From JAFAVZ01 sp036009105 (GTDB lineage Bacteria; Acidobacteriota; Thermoanaerobaculia; Gp7-AA8): 11,819 nucleotides of DNA. The translations under genes and the position numbers were made by a program. Positions 1 through 7,218 of the stretch are shown here, piece after piece (position 1 is the first letter of the stretch; every line of letters starts with the position of its first letter). The notes below the pieces were generated by a model that searched no databases, was not told the origin of the DNA, and worked only from the letters and a program-made list of their open reading frames with translations. The stretch is taken from NCBI GenBank assembly GCA_036009105.1, contig DASYMJ010000046.1:1-11819 (forward strand), written 5' to 3'.

Positions 1-131
1 AGAACCTCGGACGCGCCTCCATCGAATACGCCGATCTGCGCTTCGCCGATCGCATCGTCGTCAAGCCGAAGGGAATCCTTCGTACCGCCCAGGACACCAC
101 GACGCAAGGAGTCAGGAATGCCCAGGACTGA
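1..131 (+). CDS. ftsQ: FtsQ, cell division protein (C-terminal fragment)
   Basis: Only the last 42 or so codons are in the window. The frame with codons starting at position 3 is open from the left edge to a TGA at 129-131. It contains ADLRFADRIVVKP, which matches the conserved end of the FtsQ/DivIB beta domain (typically DLRF-x-D-R-hydrophobic-VV). The tail after it is short and polar. FtsQ is a single-pass inner-membrane protein that links FtsB/FtsL to the divisome in the periplasm. The reading frame runs 14 bp into ftsA, so the two genes are probably translationally coupled. That order (ftsQ-ftsA-ftsZ) is the usual end of a dcw cluster. The identification rests on one short motif plus position, and the start lies outside the window. 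Confidence 0.82.
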   Translation, partial: NLGRASIEYADLRFADRIVVKPKGILRTAQDTTTQGVRNAQD

Positions 132-1347
132 AGAGAAGTACATCGTCGCGCTCGACATCGGTACGTCGAAGGTGTGCGTGCTGGTCGGCGAGATCAACGA
201 CCGCAACCAGCTGGAGATCATCGGCAAAGGCACCTCGCCCATGAAAGGGACGCGGCGGGGCAACATCATCAACCTCGACCAGGCCATCGACGCGGTGAAG
301 AAAGCCGTCGATGAGGCCGAGGTCATGGCCGGGCTGCAGATCGAGTCGGTGTTCGTCGGCATCGCCGGCGATCACATCCGCTCCGTCAACTCGCGCGGCG
401 TGGTCTCGGTGATGGGCAAGCACAAGGAGATCGCCCGGGAGGACATCGACCGGGTGATCGAGGCCTCCAAGTCGATCAACATCCCGGGCGAGCTGGAGCT
501 GCTGCACGTCATTCCCCGCGAGTTCGTGGTGGACGGGCAGGACGGCATCCACGACCCGCAGGGGATGACGGCCGGCCGCCTCGAGGCGAACGTGCACATC
601 GTCACCGGCGCCCGGACGCACAACCAGAACGTGCTGACCTGCGTGAACAAGGCTGGCATCGCCGTGACCGAGCTCGTGCTGGAGCAGCTCGCCGCGGCCG
701 AGGCGGTGCTCACGCAGGATGAGCGGGAGATGGGCGTGCTGCTGATGGACATCGGAGCCGGCACCACCGACTACGCCGTCTTCCTGGAAGGGAACGTCGT
801 GCACACGAACGTGCTGCCGGTCGGCGCGGGGCACTTCACGAGCGACATCAGCGTCGTGCTGCGCACGCCGATGGAAGACGCGGAGCGCATCAAGAAGCGC
901 TACGGCTGCGCCCTCGGCTCGCTGGTCACGGAGGACGATCCGATCGAGGTGCCCACCGTGGGCGGCCGCGCGCCGAAGATCCTCTCCCGTCACGAGCTGA
1001 CCAACATCCTCGAGCCGCGCGCGGCGGAGATCGCCAAACTGGTCTACCGCGACCTGGAGAAAGTCGGGCTGGAGAAGGAAATGCGCTCCGGCGTGGTCCT
1101 GGTGGGCGGCGGCGCGGAGATGGACGGCATGGTGGAGATGGTGGAGCAGGTCTTCGACCAGCAGGCGCGCAAGGGCGTGCCGCGCGGGGTGGGCGGCCTC
1201 TCCGACACGGTGAGCGGACCGGAGTGGGCGGCGGCCACGGGGCTGCTGCTGTGGGGGTTCAGGAATCGGGCGAAGGTGCGCAAGCAGCCGGTGAAGGGCT
1301 TCGCCAAAGTGGCGCAGTCGGTCCGGCAGTGGTTCGCCACTTCCTGA
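118..1347 (+). CDS. ftsA: FtsA, actin-like division protein that anchors FtsZ to the membrane
   Basis: 409 aa, a normal FtsA length. It is an ATP-binding actin homologue that recruits FtsZ to the inner membrane and helps activate septal wall synthesis. Phosphate-1 loop ALDIGTSKVCVLVGE is at residues 11-25. The FtsA-specific 1C (SHS2) region follows at about 85-165. Phosphate-2 loop LLMDIGAGTTDYAVF is at about 208-222, and the adenosine loop VVLVGGGAEMDGM is at about 326-338. The C-terminus, GFAKVAQSVRQWFATS (394-409), looks like the amphipathic membrane-targeting helix, with F/V/W on one face and K/R/Q on the other. The ATG at 118 is preceded by AAGGAG at 106-111, six bases upstream. The start lies inside the end of ftsQ. 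A 52-bp AT-richer gap separates the gene from ftsZ. Confidence 0.97.
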   Translation: MPRTEEKYIVALDIGTSKVCVLVGEINDRNQLEIIGKGTSPMKGTRRGNIINLDQAIDAVKKAVDEAEVMAGLQIESVFVGIAGDHIRSVNSRGVVSVMGKHKEIAREDIDRVIEASKSINIPGELELLHVIPREFVVDGQDGIHDPQGMTAGRLEANVHIVTGARTHNQNVLTCVNKAGIAVTELVLEQLAAAEAVLTQDEREMGVLLMDIGAGTTDYAVFLEGNVVHTNVLPVGAGHFTSDISVVLRTPMEDAERIKKRYGCALGSLVTEDDPIEVPTVGGRAPKILSRHELTNILEPRAAEIAKLVYRDLEKVGLEKEMRSGVVLVGGGAEMDGMVEMVEQVFDQQARKGVPRGVGGLSDTVSGPEWAAATGLLLWGFRNRAKVRKQPVKGFAKVAQSVRQWFATS

Positions 1348-1355
1348 AAATTGGT

Positions 1356-1384
1356 TTGAAATGCAGTATCTAAATGCGTAAGAT
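1356..1384 (+). promoter_or_regulatory. Candidate sigma70 promoter in the ftsA-ftsZ gap
   Basis: The 52-bp gap between ftsA and ftsZ is much more AT-rich than its surroundings. It holds TTGAAA (1356-1361, 5/6 to the -35 consensus), a 17-bp spacer, and TAAGAT (1379-1384, 4/6 to the -10 consensus). The predicted transcript would start near 1391, leaving only about 9 nt before the ATG at 1400. Such a transcript would keep only part of the GGGAGA Shine-Dalgarno at 1388-1393, which counts against this exact placement. Extra ftsZ promoters near the end of dcw clusters are common; this one is inferred from sequence alone. Confidence 0.4.
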
Positions 1385-1399
1385 TCCGGGAGACGGTAA

Positions 1400-2698
1400 A
1401 TGATTACTTTCGACGAAAAAGCTGGCGACGCGCGGTTGGGCGTCATGCTCGATGAGCTGGAGCTCGGTGCCAGGATCAAAGTCGTCGGGGTGGGCGGGGG
1501 CGGAGGCAATGCCGTCAACCGAATGATCCAGGCGGGCATCAAGGGCGTCGAGTTCATCGTCGCCAACACCGACGTCCAGGCCATGCGCAACGCGCTCGCT
1601 CCGGTCAAGCTGCAGATCGGGGCGAAGCTCACCAAGGGCCTCGGCGCCGGCGCGAACCCCGACATCGGCAAACAGGCCGCGCTGGAAGACACCGACCGCA
1701 TCATCGAGGCGCTCTCCGGCGCCGACATGATCTTCATCACCACCGGCATGGGCGGCGGCACCGGCACCGGCGCCGCGCCGATCATCGCCTCGCTCGCCGC
1801 GGAGCTCGGCGCCCTCACGGTCGCCGTGGTGACCAAGCCGTTCGGTTTCGAGGGGAAGCGCCGCCGCGTGCAGGCCGAGCAGGGCATCCGCGCCCTGCGG
1901 GACACGGTCGACACGCTGATCACGATCCCCAACGAGCGGCTGCTCAACTTCGTGGAGCGCGCCACCTCGCTGTCCGAGGCTTTCAAGATCGCGGATGACA
2001 TCCTGCGCCAGGCGGTGCAGGGCATCTCCGACCTCATCACCGTGCCGGGCGAGATCAACCTCGACTTCGCCGACGTGAAGACGATCATGCACGGCATGGG
2101 CATGGCCCTGATGGGCACCGGCATCTCCTCCGGCGAGCATCGCGCCGTGGAGGCCGCGCAGCGCGCGATCTCCTCCCCGCTGCTGGAGGAGGCCTCGATC
2201 GAAGGGGCCAAGGGCGTGCTGATCAACGTCACCGGCGGCCCGGACATGACGCTCTTCGAAGTGCACGAGGCGGCGTCGATCATCCAGGAGGCGGCGGACG
2301 AAGAGGCGAACATCATCTTCGGCACGGTCATCGATCCGCGGATGAAGGACGAGGTGAAGGTCACGGTCATCGCCACCGGCTTCGACTCGGCCACCAAGGG
2401 CTTCCTCAACACGCGCGGCGAGCAGCTTTCGTCGTCGTCCTCGCCGGCGGCGCGCCAGGCGGCCGCCGAGCGCAACGCTTCGCCGTACCGGCCGTTCGCG
2501 CCGCGGGAGATCGCCGCGCAGCACGAAGAGCCCGCCGCCCCGCCGCAGGTGGGAGCGGAGGGGGAGATTTACGACCCGCCCTTTTTTCGCAAAGGATTCT
2601 CCCGGCCGGACGGCTCGGGAGGCTTCGGGCCGATGGCGTCGAACGATTTCGGCAATGACCTCGATATTCCGACGGTGATCCGCAACCTGAGCGACTAA
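1400..2698 (+). CDS. ftsZ: FtsZ, tubulin-like GTPase of the division ring
   Basis: 432 aa. It polymerises with GTP into the Z-ring at midcell. The N-terminal tail is followed by the nucleotide loop VGGGGGNAVNRM (about 31-42), NTD at 56-58, and the tubulin signature GMGGGTGTGAAP (116-127). The T7 synergy loop NLDFADVKTIM (220-230) carries acidic residues D222 and D225, which complete the GTPase site of the next subunit. The C-terminal globular part ends near IATGFD (324-329). A low-complexity linker follows (serine run at 344-348, then Ala/Pro-rich). The conserved C-terminal peptide LDIPTVIRNLSD (421-432) is the expected docking site for FtsA and other partners. GGGAGA at 1388-1393 supports the ATG at 1400. 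The gene closes the dcw run and is followed by a strong terminator. Confidence 0.98.
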   Translation: MITFDEKAGDARLGVMLDELELGARIKVVGVGGGGGNAVNRMIQAGIKGVEFIVANTDVQAMRNALAPVKLQIGAKLTKGLGAGANPDIGKQAALEDTDRIIEALSGADMIFITTGMGGGTGTGAAPIIASLAAELGALTVAVVTKPFGFEGKRRRVQAEQGIRALRDTVDTLITIPNERLLNFVERATSLSEAFKIADDILRQAVQGISDLITVPGEINLDFADVKTIMHGMGMALMGTGISSGEHRAVEAAQRAISSPLLEEASIEGAKGVLINVTGGPDMTLFEVHEAASIIQEAADEEANIIFGTVIDPRMKDEVKVTVIATGFDSATKGFLNTRGEQLSSSSSPAARQAAAERNASPYRPFAPREIAAQHEEPAAPPQVGAEGEIYDPPFFRKGFSRPDGSGGFGPMASNDFGNDLDIPTVIRNLSD

Positions 2699-2774
2699 AC
2701 AGCTGCTCCAAAGGCGCATCCCTGCTGTGCGCCGGCGGTCGAGGGGAGAGGGCCCCGCGACCACTGCTCCACCG

Positions 2775-2808
2775 GGGGGCACGGTTCTTCCGCCGTGCCC
2801 CCTTTTTT
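2775..2808 (+). terminator. Intrinsic terminator after ftsZ
   Basis: A perfect 10-bp stem, GGGGGCACGG (2775-2784) with CCGTGCCCCC (2793-2802), has an 8-nt loop and is followed directly by six T (2803-2808). It lies 76 bp after the ftsZ stop codon and points the same way. It marks the end of the dcw transcript. Confidence 0.93.
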
Positions 2809-2809
2809 G

Positions 2810-2864
2810 TTGTCGGTTGTCAGTTGTCGGTAGGCGGTTCTTACTGACAACCGATAACCGACAA
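2810..2864. repeat. Heptamer inverted repeat, element A (TTGTCGG family)
   Basis: The left arm is three contiguous 7-bp units at 2810-2830: TTGTCGG, TTGTCAG, TTGTCGG. A degenerate unit TAGGCGG (2831-2837) and TTCTTA follow. The right arm (2844-2864) is CTGACAA, CCGATAA, CCGACAA, which are the reverse complements of family members. Folded end to end, the 21-base arms pair at 18 positions; some mismatches could be G-U pairs in RNA. The element lies exactly between the ftsZ terminator and the facing terminator of the S74 gene, starting two bases after the T-run. The same units recur at 11792-11819. Short tandem heptamers (STRR sequences) are known in cyanobacteria; I do not know this inverted layout as a named family. 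Confidence 0.85.
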
Positions 2865-2872
2865 CTGCGCAC

Positions 2873-2905
2873 AAAACGAGAGGGCCGACCTCGCGGCCGG
2901 CCCTC
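2873..2905 (-). terminator. Intrinsic terminator after the S74-domain gene
   Basis: The 8-bp stem GAGGGCCG (2880-2887) with CGGCCCTC (2898-2905) encloses a GC-rich 10-nt loop. Read on the minus strand, it is followed by a short T-rich stretch (TCGTTTTG, T4 at 2873-2876). It begins 21 bp past the stop codon at 2927. The T-run is short, so efficiency may be moderate. It faces the ftsZ terminator across element A. Confidence 0.7.
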
Positions 2906-2926
2906 GCAACAATCAGAGCGTGCGGA

Positions 2927-4681
2927 TTACTGCTGCTTCTTCTCCAGCTGCTCCACCTTGGCGGCGAGCTGGTCGATGGTCTTCTGCTGGTCCTGGACGA
3001 CTTTGGTCAGGACGGCCACGATGTCCATCGAGCTGAGGCCCTTGCGGCCTTCCGTGGCGACGAGGTCCGGCACGTCCTCGGCGATGAAGCCGACGTGGGT
3101 GTTGCCCGGCTCCGCCTTATAGCGGAAGGTCACCGGGTTGAGCTGCTTGAGCGTCTCTTCCGCGGCGTTCGCGTCGAGGTCGCAGATGTCGTCCTTCAGG
3201 TCGCGGCTGGACGCGTTCGTCCAGACGCCGCCGGCGGAGAGCGTGGCACCGTTGGCGTGATGGATCGGGCTGGTCGGGCTGGTCTGGCCCCCCAGGCCGA
3301 TGTTGCCGTTGGAGGAGGAGATGAAGACGCGGTTCGCTTCCGAGCCGGTCGCGAAGTCGCTGATGCGGTAGTCCTTCGAGCCGTGCAGGCCGGTGCGCCA
3401 GTCAGCGCCGCCGGACTCGGCGCTCATCGCTTCGAAGTACGAGAAGCGCGGGCTGGTCGTGCCGTTGCCGGAGTTCGCGCGGAGGATGGCGATGCCGGCG
3501 GTATTGTCGGCGTTGACGCGGATGATGGTGGCCGCGGTGCCGGTGCTCTCGACGTCGAGCAGGGTGTCCGGCGAGGCGGTGCCGATGCCGACGTTACCGG
3601 AGGCGGCGATGTCGACCGAGCTGGTCGGCGCGCCGGGCCGGATGCGCAGCGGGAGGCGGGAGCCGCCCGTCACGTCGCGCACGAACCAGTTGGCCTCGTT
3701 CGCGCCGATGTCCCAGGTCTGGGCCGTGAAGCCGCCGGCGCTGGTCTGCTCCTGGCGGATGGCCGGCGTGTTGCTGGTGGAGATGTGCACGTCGAGCACG
3801 GGAGTGGAAGTGCGCAGGCCGAGGCGGCCGGTGCTGTCCACGAAGACGGAGTTCGTCGGCGCGCCCGCCGTGATCGTGAACGGCACCTTCGAGCCGGTGA
3901 TGTCTTCGATGGAGAACTTGCTGGCGCCGCCGCTGGCCGAGTCGTTCGCCGTCAGCTGCCAGTCGTTCGCGGCAAACCCGGTCGAGGTCGAGGTGTCGTC
4001 GAACTTGATGCGGGTGTTGTTCTCTTTGAGACGGATGGTGTCGAAGCCGAACGACTCGTTGTTCACGCAGTCGAGGCCGACGCAGGCGCTGCCCTGAACG
4101 ATGAGGTCATCGGGGATGACCTGGTCATTCGCCTTCGGGATGAGGCGCATCACGCTGTCGTTCTGCGTCGTGTTGCCGGACTTCGCCGTCGCCGCCGACT
4201 TCAGACCGCCGGCGCCTTTGCCCTCGGTTAGATCCGGCGAGACGAACGTGCCGCCCGACACGCTGAAGCTGCCGGACTGGGTGAGCGCGAACTGCATGCC
4301 CGCATCGCGGAGGAGCTTGCGGGCCGCGGCGTCATTGCCCGCCTCGCGCGCCTTCGCCAGCTGGGCCTTGAAGGCCGCCGAGACCTTGCGCGCAACGCGC
4401 AGCTCGTAGGTGTACGAGCCATCGCCGGACAGGCCGCGCGCGCTGAGCGAGGGGTTGCTGCCGGCCTTGAATTCCTGAGTGCTCACTTCGCCATCCGGGT
4501 CGGTGACCACGAGCAGGAGCGACTCGTTGTCCACGATGGGCGACCATTGGATGAGCGAGCTGCTCACGGACATCTTCGCGACCGTTTCCGGCGCCTTCTG
4601 CGCGAAACCGAGCGTGGGGACGAGAATCAGGGCGAGGACTGCGACGATCAACCGGGGATTGGGTCTCCGAACGTAACGCAT
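2927..4681 (-). CDS. Exported protein with C-terminal Peptidase_S74 self-cleaving chaperone domain
   Basis: 584 aa. The N-terminus has a positively charged RR-containing start, a hydrophobic core (about 11-25) and a likely signal-peptidase site near GFAQ-KA, so it is predicted to be exported. Residues 36-100 look like a small beta-sandwich and 101-128 form a charged helix. The middle (about 224-380) contains two copies of a roughly 75-residue beta repeat with the GNVGIGT-SP-LDV signature common in bacterial tail-fibre-like proteins. Residues 489-584 match the S74 intramolecular chaperone: SSRDLKDDI with candidate Ser491/Lys496 dyad, LNPVTFRYK, GFIAEDVP, and a terminal coiled coil (562-584). 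In the family, this domain helps beta-rich trimers fold and then cuts itself off. A strong GAGGAGGAA lies just upstream of the ATG. It has its own terminator, and no phage genes are nearby. The surface role is unknown. Confidence 0.85.
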   Translation of the reverse strand: MRYVRRPNPRLIVAVLALILVPTLGFAQKAPETVAKMSVSSSLIQWSPIVDNESLLLVVTDPDGEVSTQEFKAGSNPSLSARGLSGDGSYTYELRVARKVSAAFKAQLAKAREAGNDAAARKLLRDAGMQFALTQSGSFSVSGGTFVSPDLTEGKGAGGLKSAATAKSGNTTQNDSVMRLIPKANDQVIPDDLIVQGSACVGLDCVNNESFGFDTIRLKENNTRIKFDDTSTSTGFAANDWQLTANDSASGGASKFSIEDITGSKVPFTITAGAPTNSVFVDSTGRLGLRTSTPVLDVHISTSNTPAIRQEQTSAGGFTAQTWDIGANEANWFVRDVTGGSRLPLRIRPGAPTSSVDIAASGNVGIGTASPDTLLDVESTGTAATIIRVNADNTAGIAILRANSGNGTTSPRFSYFEAMSAESGGADWRTGLHGSKDYRISDFATGSEANRVFISSSNGNIGLGGQTSPTSPIHHANGATLSAGGVWTNASSRDLKDDICDLDANAAEETLKQLNPVTFRYKAEPGNTHVGFIAEDVPDLVATEGRKGLSSMDIVAVLTKVVQDQQKTIDQLAAKVEQLEKKQQ

Positions 4682-4801
4682 GCGTTCCTCCTCTTGTGGC
4701 GCCGCCGTCGGGAAACGGCGAACATCCGTTGTGGGTGTTGGGGTAAGCGGGACTGGACCAATATAGGCACTGCGGCCCGGAAAAGCTACGAGTTACCATT
4801 C
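4682..4801. promoter_or_regulatory. Divergent promoter region between the S74 gene and the methyltransferase
   Basis: A 120-bp gap. On the minus strand, TATATT (complement of 4760-4765) is a good -10 candidate for the S74 gene, but no clear -35 accompanies it. On the plus strand, TTGGGG (4738-4743), an 18-bp spacer and TATAGG (4762-4767) could serve the methyltransferase. The two -10 candidates overlap on opposite strands, so the promoters would compete. The S74 leader would carry a small hairpin, CGCCGT (4703-4708) with ACGGCG (4715-4720), about 8 bp upstream of its Shine-Dalgarno (AAGAGGAGGAA, complement of 4685-4695). That very strong ribosome site fixes the S74 start at 4681. Confidence 0.4.
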
Positions 4802-5548
4802 GTGTGGGTGTTGCGCCGTCTCTTCCGTCGTCTTTTCCCTCGGCAAACGCACGAGTTACTCGATTCGCCTCTCCAGCGGACCGCCGCCGATGAGGGCAGC
4901 GAGCTACGGTACGTAGAGATGGTGCAGCCGGATGGCCATCCGTTTCTCCGGCAGCGCTACGCCGAGGGGATCCGCTGGCGGCAGGTCTTGCGGGCTTATC
5001 TCCCGCCCCCCGCCCGCCTCCTCGACCTCGGCGCCGGCAACGGCGCCATCGAGCTGGCCATGCAGGCCGGCGGCTACTCGGTGGTGAGCGTCGACGCCGG
5101 CTGGAACGACGACGCCCGCCGCCTCGCCGTCCGCCGCGTGGTGGCCGACGCCGCCGCCCTCCCCTTCCGCCCCGCCGTGTTCGACGCTTTGCTCCTGCTC
5201 GAAACGGTGGAGCACTTGCCGGACGTGCGCGCCGCCGCCCGCGAGTGCGCGCGCGTGCTGCGCGCCGCGGCGCCCGCGCTGGTGACCACGCCGCCCCGCT
5301 GGCGCTACGCCCTGCGCGCCGACCCGCACTTCGCCATCCGCTTCCTGCTGTTGCTGCCTGCCCGTTTGCAGCGGGCGGTCGCCGCACGGCGCGGCTTCGC
5401 CGGTCCGCATCACCATGTCGATCGCATCTACGGCTCGGTGCCGCAGCTCGCGCGCTCCTTCGCGCCATTCGCGGTGCAGGAGGTGCTGTCGCGATCGAGA
5501 TTGCCGAAGCGGTGGTTCTGGGATGCGGTGGTGCTGCGGCGCCGCTAG
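4802..5548 (+). CDS. Class I SAM-dependent methyltransferase (Methyltransf_11 type)
   Basis: 248 aa from the chosen GTG at 4802. Motif I, LLDLGAGNGAIEL (73-85), forms the SAM-binding glycine loop. VVSVDAG (94-100) supplies the acidic residue (D98) for the ribose. VADAAALPF (114-122) and FDALLLLETVEHLPD (127-141) match motifs III/IV of the UbiE/Methyltransf_11 group. The substrate is unknown. The N-terminus is Arg/Leu-rich, and a hydrophobic FLLLLPARL segment lies at about 181-189. No good Shine-Dalgarno precedes 4802. GTG 4808, TTG 4811 and ATG 4919 are alternatives; the last would give 209 aa and still keep motif I. It converges on guaA with only 10 bp between stop codons and no terminator. 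Confidence 0.82.
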   Translation: MWVLRRLFRRLFPRQTHELLDSPLQRTAADEGSELRYVEMVQPDGHPFLRQRYAEGIRWRQVLRAYLPPPARLLDLGAGNGAIELAMQAGGYSVVSVDAGWNDDARRLAVRRVVADAAALPFRPAVFDALLLLETVEHLPDVRAAARECARVLRAAAPALVTTPPRWRYALRADPHFAIRFLLLLPARLQRAVAARRGFAGPHHHVDRIYGSVPQLARSFAPFAVQEVLSRSRLPKRWFWDAVVLRRR

Positions 5549-5558
5549 GCGTGCCGGC

Positions 5559-7100
5559 TCACTCCCATTCGATCGTGCTCGGCGGCTTGGAGGACACGTC
5601 GTACACGACGCGGTTGATGCCGCGCACCTCGTTCACGATGCGGCGGCTGATGCGGTCGAGCAGGTCGTGCGGCATGCGGTACCAGTCCGCGGTCATGAAG
5701 TCGGCGGTGGTCACGGCGCGGACGGCGAGCACGTTCTCGTACGTCCGCTCGTCGCCCATCACGCCGACGCTGCGGATGGGGAGCAGCACGGCGAAGGCCT
5801 GGCCGATCTCGCGATAGAGGCCGGCCCGGCGGATCTCGTCGATCACGATCTCGTCCGCGTTCTGCAGGATCTCCACGCGCTGTGCGTTCACCTCGCCCAG
5901 GATGCGCACGGCGAGGCCGGGGCCGGGGAAGGGGTGGCGCCAGACGAACTCCTCTTCCAGCCCCAGCTCGATGCCGAGCTGGCGCACTTCATCCTTGAAC
6001 AGCTCGCGCACCGGCTCGATCAGATGGAGGCCCATCTTCTCCGGCAGGCCGCCGACGTTGTGATGCGTCTTGATGACGGCGGACGGCCCCTTGATCGAGA
6101 CCGATTCGATCACGTCCGGGTAGAGCGTCCCCTGCACGAGGAACTCGACGTCCGCGATGCGCTTCGCCTCTTCCTCGAACACGGCGATGAACTCGTTGCC
6201 GATGCGCTTGCGCTTGACCTCCGGATCCTCGATGCCGGCCAGCTTCGCGTAGAACCGCTCGCGCGCGTCGACGGCGACGAAGTGCATGCCCAGCCGCTCG
6301 GAGAGGCGCGAGGCGACCTGCGTCCACTCGTTTTTGCGCAGCACGCCGTTGTCGACGAAGATCGCCGTCAGCTGATCGCCAATGGCCTCGGCGACGAGCA
6401 GCGCGGCGACGGTGGAGTCGACGCCGCCGCTGACCGCCGCGATCGCGCGCTTTTTGCCCACCTGGGCGCGGATCTCTTCCACCTTGCGCTTGCGGTAGTC
6501 GCCCAGGTCCCAGGTCGGCTTGCAGCCGGCGATGTCGAACAGGAAGTTGCGCACGATCTGCGAGCCGGCCTCGCTATGCGTGACCTCGGGGTGGAACTGG
6601 ATGCCGTAGCACTGCCGCTGGAGATTCTCGAAGCCGGCGATCGGCGCGTTGACGGAGGAGGCGATGCGGGTGAAGCCGGGCGGCTCGCGCAGGATGCGGT
6701 CGCCGTGACTGGCCCAGACGCGCTGATGCCTCGCCGTGTTCGCGAGCAGCGCCGACTCGGCGATGACGTCGATCTCCGCCCGCCCGTACTCGCGCTCCGT
6801 GGCCGCCTCGACCACGCCGTCCAGCAGGTACGCGGTGAGCTGCATCCCGTAACAGATGCCGAGGATGGGGACGCCAAGGTCGAAGACCTCTCTCGAGCAG
6901 ATCGGCGCCGCCTCGGAGTAAACCGACTGCGGCCCTCCGGAGAGGATGATCGCCCTCGGCCCCAGCTCCCGGATCTTCTCCACCGGCCAGTCGAACGGAT
7001 GCACGACCGAGTAGACGCTGTTCTCCCGCACTCGGCGGGCGATGAGCTGGGTGTATTGGGAGCCGAAGTCGAGAACTAATACGGTTTGAGGCGCCGCCAT
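5559..7100 (-). CDS. guaA: GuaA, GMP synthase (glutamine-hydrolysing)
   Basis: 513 aa, full length. It makes GMP from XMP, glutamine and ATP in the last step of de novo guanine nucleotide synthesis, in the cytoplasm. The N-terminal class I glutamine amidotransferase starts at VLVLDFGSQYTQLIARRVRE and has LSGGPQSVY (53-61). Its nucleophile is Cys83 in ILGICYGMQL, with partners His170 and Glu172 in FHPEVTHSEAG. The ATP pyrophosphatase domain has the PP-loop AVSGGVDSTVAALL (222-235), with FVDNGVLRKNE at about 248-258. The C-terminal dimerisation domain ends in KPPSTIEWE, the standard GuaA tail. No strong Shine-Dalgarno precedes the ATG (only GGGCAG). The heptamer element B begins 16 bp upstream. 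I see no guaB next to it. Confidence 0.98.
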   Translation of the reverse strand: MAAPQTVLVLDFGSQYTQLIARRVRENSVYSVVHPFDWPVEKIRELGPRAIILSGGPQSVYSEAAPICSREVFDLGVPILGICYGMQLTAYLLDGVVEAATEREYGRAEIDVIAESALLANTARHQRVWASHGDRILREPPGFTRIASSVNAPIAGFENLQRQCYGIQFHPEVTHSEAGSQIVRNFLFDIAGCKPTWDLGDYRKRKVEEIRAQVGKKRAIAAVSGGVDSTVAALLVAEAIGDQLTAIFVDNGVLRKNEWTQVASRLSERLGMHFVAVDARERFYAKLAGIEDPEVKRKRIGNEFIAVFEEEAKRIADVEFLVQGTLYPDVIESVSIKGPSAVIKTHHNVGGLPEKMGLHLIEPVRELFKDEVRQLGIELGLEEEFVWRHPFPGPGLAVRILGEVNAQRVEILQNADEIVIDEIRRAGLYREIGQAFAVLLPIRSVGVMGDERTYENVLAVRAVTTADFMTADWYRMPHDLLDRISRRIVNEVRGINRVVYDVSSKPPSTIEWE

Positions 7101-7115
7101 CTGCCCGGCATTTTG

Positions 7116-7205
7116 AATTGAAAATTGAAAATTGAAAATTGAAAACGAAGGTGGCGCGTTGCGCGCGCGCGCATGTTTTCAATTTTCAATTTTTCATTTT
7201 CAATT
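7116..7205. repeat. Heptamer inverted repeat, element B (AATTGAA family)
   Basis: The left arm has four perfect AATTGAA units (7116-7143) followed by AAC. The right arm, GTT plus TTCAATT-type units (7175-7205), is its reverse complement; one of its four units is degenerate (TTTCATT at 7192-7198). The 31-base arms pair at 29 positions. The 28-base spacer is GC-rich and includes a run of alternating purine and pyrimidine, (GC)6 then ATGT, at 7161-7176, plus a small GCGC-GTT-GCGC hairpin (7154-7164). It sits between the terminator hairpin of the lipoprotein gene and the guaA start. Its units are unrelated in sequence to the other heptamer elements, but the design is the same. Confidence 0.88.
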
Positions 7206-7218
7206 TCTCGTGTGGAGG

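Noticed and set aside
1345..1361. TGAAAATTGGTTTGAAA between ftsA and ftsZ as a degraded AATTGAA-family array
   Set aside because: Only a 9-base match that partly uses the ftsA stop codon, with no second unit in 7-bp register and no inverted arm. It is better explained as an AT-rich promoter region.
112..2475. A 787-codon open frame on the minus strand across ftsA and ftsZ
   Set aside because: It is antisense to two unmistakable genes; GC-rich codon third positions keep the opposite strand free of stops. Its translation has no recognisable domain.
2810..2864. Heptamer arrays as a CRISPR or CRISPR-like array
   Set aside because: The units are 7 bp and contiguous without unique spacers, the arms are inverted, and no cas gene is present.
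2927..4681. The S74-domain gene as a prophage remnant
   Set aside because: It has a signal peptide, its own ribosome site and terminator, and codon usage like its neighbours. No phage structural, integrase or lysis genes are nearby.
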